Positions 5,684-6,814 of a stretch of DNA of 6,814 nucleotides are shown one piece after another. Origin of the DNA: Desulforamulus profundi (GTDB lineage Bacteria; Bacillota_B; Desulfotomaculia; Desulfotomaculales; Desulfotomaculaceae); NCBI RefSeq assembly GCF_002607855.1, contig NZ_AWQQ01000133.1, forward strand, positions 1 to 6,814, given 5' to 3'. How positions within the stretch are numbered: the stretch's first letter is position 1; each line of letters opens with the position of its first letter. The translations under genes and the position numbers were made by a program. The notes below the pieces were generated by a model. It was not told the origin of the DNA. It searched no databases and was given only the letters and a program-made list of their open reading frames with translations.

Positions 5684-6814
5684 CTACGCAGACTCTTCTT
5701 TTTTCTTCTTATTCTCCATTGTAATAAGAAGCGGTTCGCCCTTTTTAAGAATGGCTTCTTTGGTGATGATGACTTTCGAAATATCCTTGCGGGAAGGAAT
5801 GTCATACATGATGTTCAGCATGGCCTCTTCCATGATGGCACGGAGGCCGCGGGCGCCGGTATTGCGCTTGAGGGCCTCTTTGGCCACTTCGCCGAGGGCG
5901 TCGGGCTGGATTTCCAGGCTTACGCCGTCCAGTTCAAACAGTTTTTCATACTGTTTGGCCAGGGCGTTCTTGGGTTCGGTCAGGATGCGGATGAGGGCCT
6001 CTTCATCCAGGGCATCCAGGGTGACGATGACGGGCAGACGACCGACAAATTCGGGAATCAAACCAAATTTGAGCAGGTCTTCCGGCAGGATGTTGGCCAG
6101 GATCTCACCGATTTTTTGTTCTCTTTTGGTTTGAATCTCAGCGCCGAAGCCCAGCTGCTTCTTGCCGGTGCGGTTTTGAATGATCTTTTCGATGCCGTCG
6201 AAGGCACCGCCGCAAATGAACAAAATGTTGGTGGTATCCAGCTGGATGAATTCCTGGTGCGGGTGCTTGCGTCCACCCTGAGGCGGTACGCTGGCAACGG
6301 TGCCTTCCAGGATCTTTAGCAGGGCCTGCTGTACGCCTTCGCCGGAAACGTCCCTGGTGATGGAAGGGTTCTCGGACTTACGGGCGATTTTATCAATCTC
6401 GTCGATGTAAACAATGCCCTTTTCGGCCTTTTCAACATCGTAATCCGCAGCTTGAATAAGTTTGAGCAAGATATTCTCAACGTCTTCACCGACATATCCT
6501 GCCTCGGTTAAAGAGGTGGCATCTGCGATGGCAAACGGCACGTTTAACAAGCGAGCCAGTGTCTGGGCCAGCAAGGTCTTACCACAACCGGTGGGGCCGA
6601 GCATAACAATATTGCTCTTGGAGAGTTCCACGTCTTCCACTTTGCCCCCAAGGTTAATCCGCTTGTAGTGGTTGTAGACCGCCACAGCCAGTTGACGCTT
6701 GGCATTTTCCTGGCCGATGACGTACTGATCCAGAATAGCCTTTATTTCTTTGGGCTTTGGTAAATCGCCCATATCCAAGCCTGAGGTCGTCGCTTAACTC
6801 TTCTTCGATGATTT
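5684..6814 (-). CDS. clpX: ATP-dependent Clp protease ATP-binding subunit ClpX, 5' end outside window, one-base frameshift
   Basis: ClpX is a hexameric AAA+ unfoldase that feeds proteins into the ClpP peptidase. Visible, numbered from the GDLPKPKEI side (residue 1 = codon at 6778): pore loop GYVG (94-97), Walker A GPTGCGKT (61-68), Walker B IVYIDEID (122-129), RKH pore motif in GGRKHPH (168-174), ClpP-docking loop LGFG (209-212; IGF in many species), Arg finger in EFVGR (243-247) and sensor-2 GAR (308-310). The tail is Lys/Glu-rich. The stop is TAG at 5686-5684, with a terminator just after. The N-terminal zinc-binding domain lies beyond the window, but its end is seen as [11 protein letters not shown] (6812-6780) in a different frame. 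One extra base in the CC at 6775-6776 breaks the join. Removing it gives the expected [13 protein letters not shown]. The TTG at 6778 is therefore not a true start. Identity is certain; the break is probably a sequence error. Confidence 0.96.

Noticed and set aside
5426..6319. Open frame (297 codons) on the + strand crossing the lonB start, the intergenic gap and clpX
   Set aside because: It runs antisense through two conserved genes and the clpX terminator, with no family resemblance.
1..6814. A novel defence, mobile or biosynthetic system
   Set aside because: All coding space is taken by the oxidoreductase fragment and the known clpX-lonB-lonA-engB block; no unexplained gene, tandem repeat array, integrase or transposase is present.

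Overview
The window carries the 3' end of a flavin-dependent oxidoreductase gene on the + strand and, convergent to it on the - strand, the housekeeping block clpX - lonB - lonA (lon) - engB (ysxC/yihA). This order matches the tig-clpX-lonB-lonA-ysxC neighbourhood of Bacillus subtilis and many spore-forming Firmicutes. The strong AAGGAGG-type ribosome binding sites, a LonB with an N-terminal membrane anchor, and protein sequences of clostridial type suggest a spore-forming, probably anaerobic Clostridia member of moderate GC content. A Desulfotomaculum/Peptococcaceae-like organism is my best guess, inferred from general resemblance and not from a search.

Layout, left to right. Positions 3-503 (+) hold the C-terminal part of an FAD-dependent oxidoreductase. 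A bidirectional terminator (531-570) separates it from the convergent engB (1174-580, -). engB starts inside the lonA stop codon with a 4-base overlap. lonA (3591-1171, -) is intact, with an excellent ribosome binding site. A 214-base gap follows, holding the lonB terminator and two small palindromes. lonB (5527-3806, -) is intact. The 156-base gap upstream of lonB holds the clpX terminator and a striking 12-bp inverted repeat, one arm of which contains the lonB start codon. clpX (5684 to beyond 6814, -) lacks its N-terminal zinc-binding domain because the window ends.

The three AAA+ proteins are ATP-driven protein quality-control machines. ClpX unfolds substrates for ClpP. LonA is a soluble unfoldase-protease. 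LonB is a membrane-anchored Lon relative, forespore-associated in B. subtilis. EngB is a GTPase for large ribosomal subunit assembly. Terminators after clpX and lonB suggest at least partly separate transcription of clpX, lonB and lonA-engB.

The main surprises are three single-base frameshifts, two in the first 36 codons of engB and one in clpX. They are more likely sequence errors than gene decay, because everything around them is conserved. The other is the potential RNA structure masking the lonB start. I see no evidence of a novel multi-gene system, phage, insertion sequence, CRISPR array, tRNA or rRNA here.
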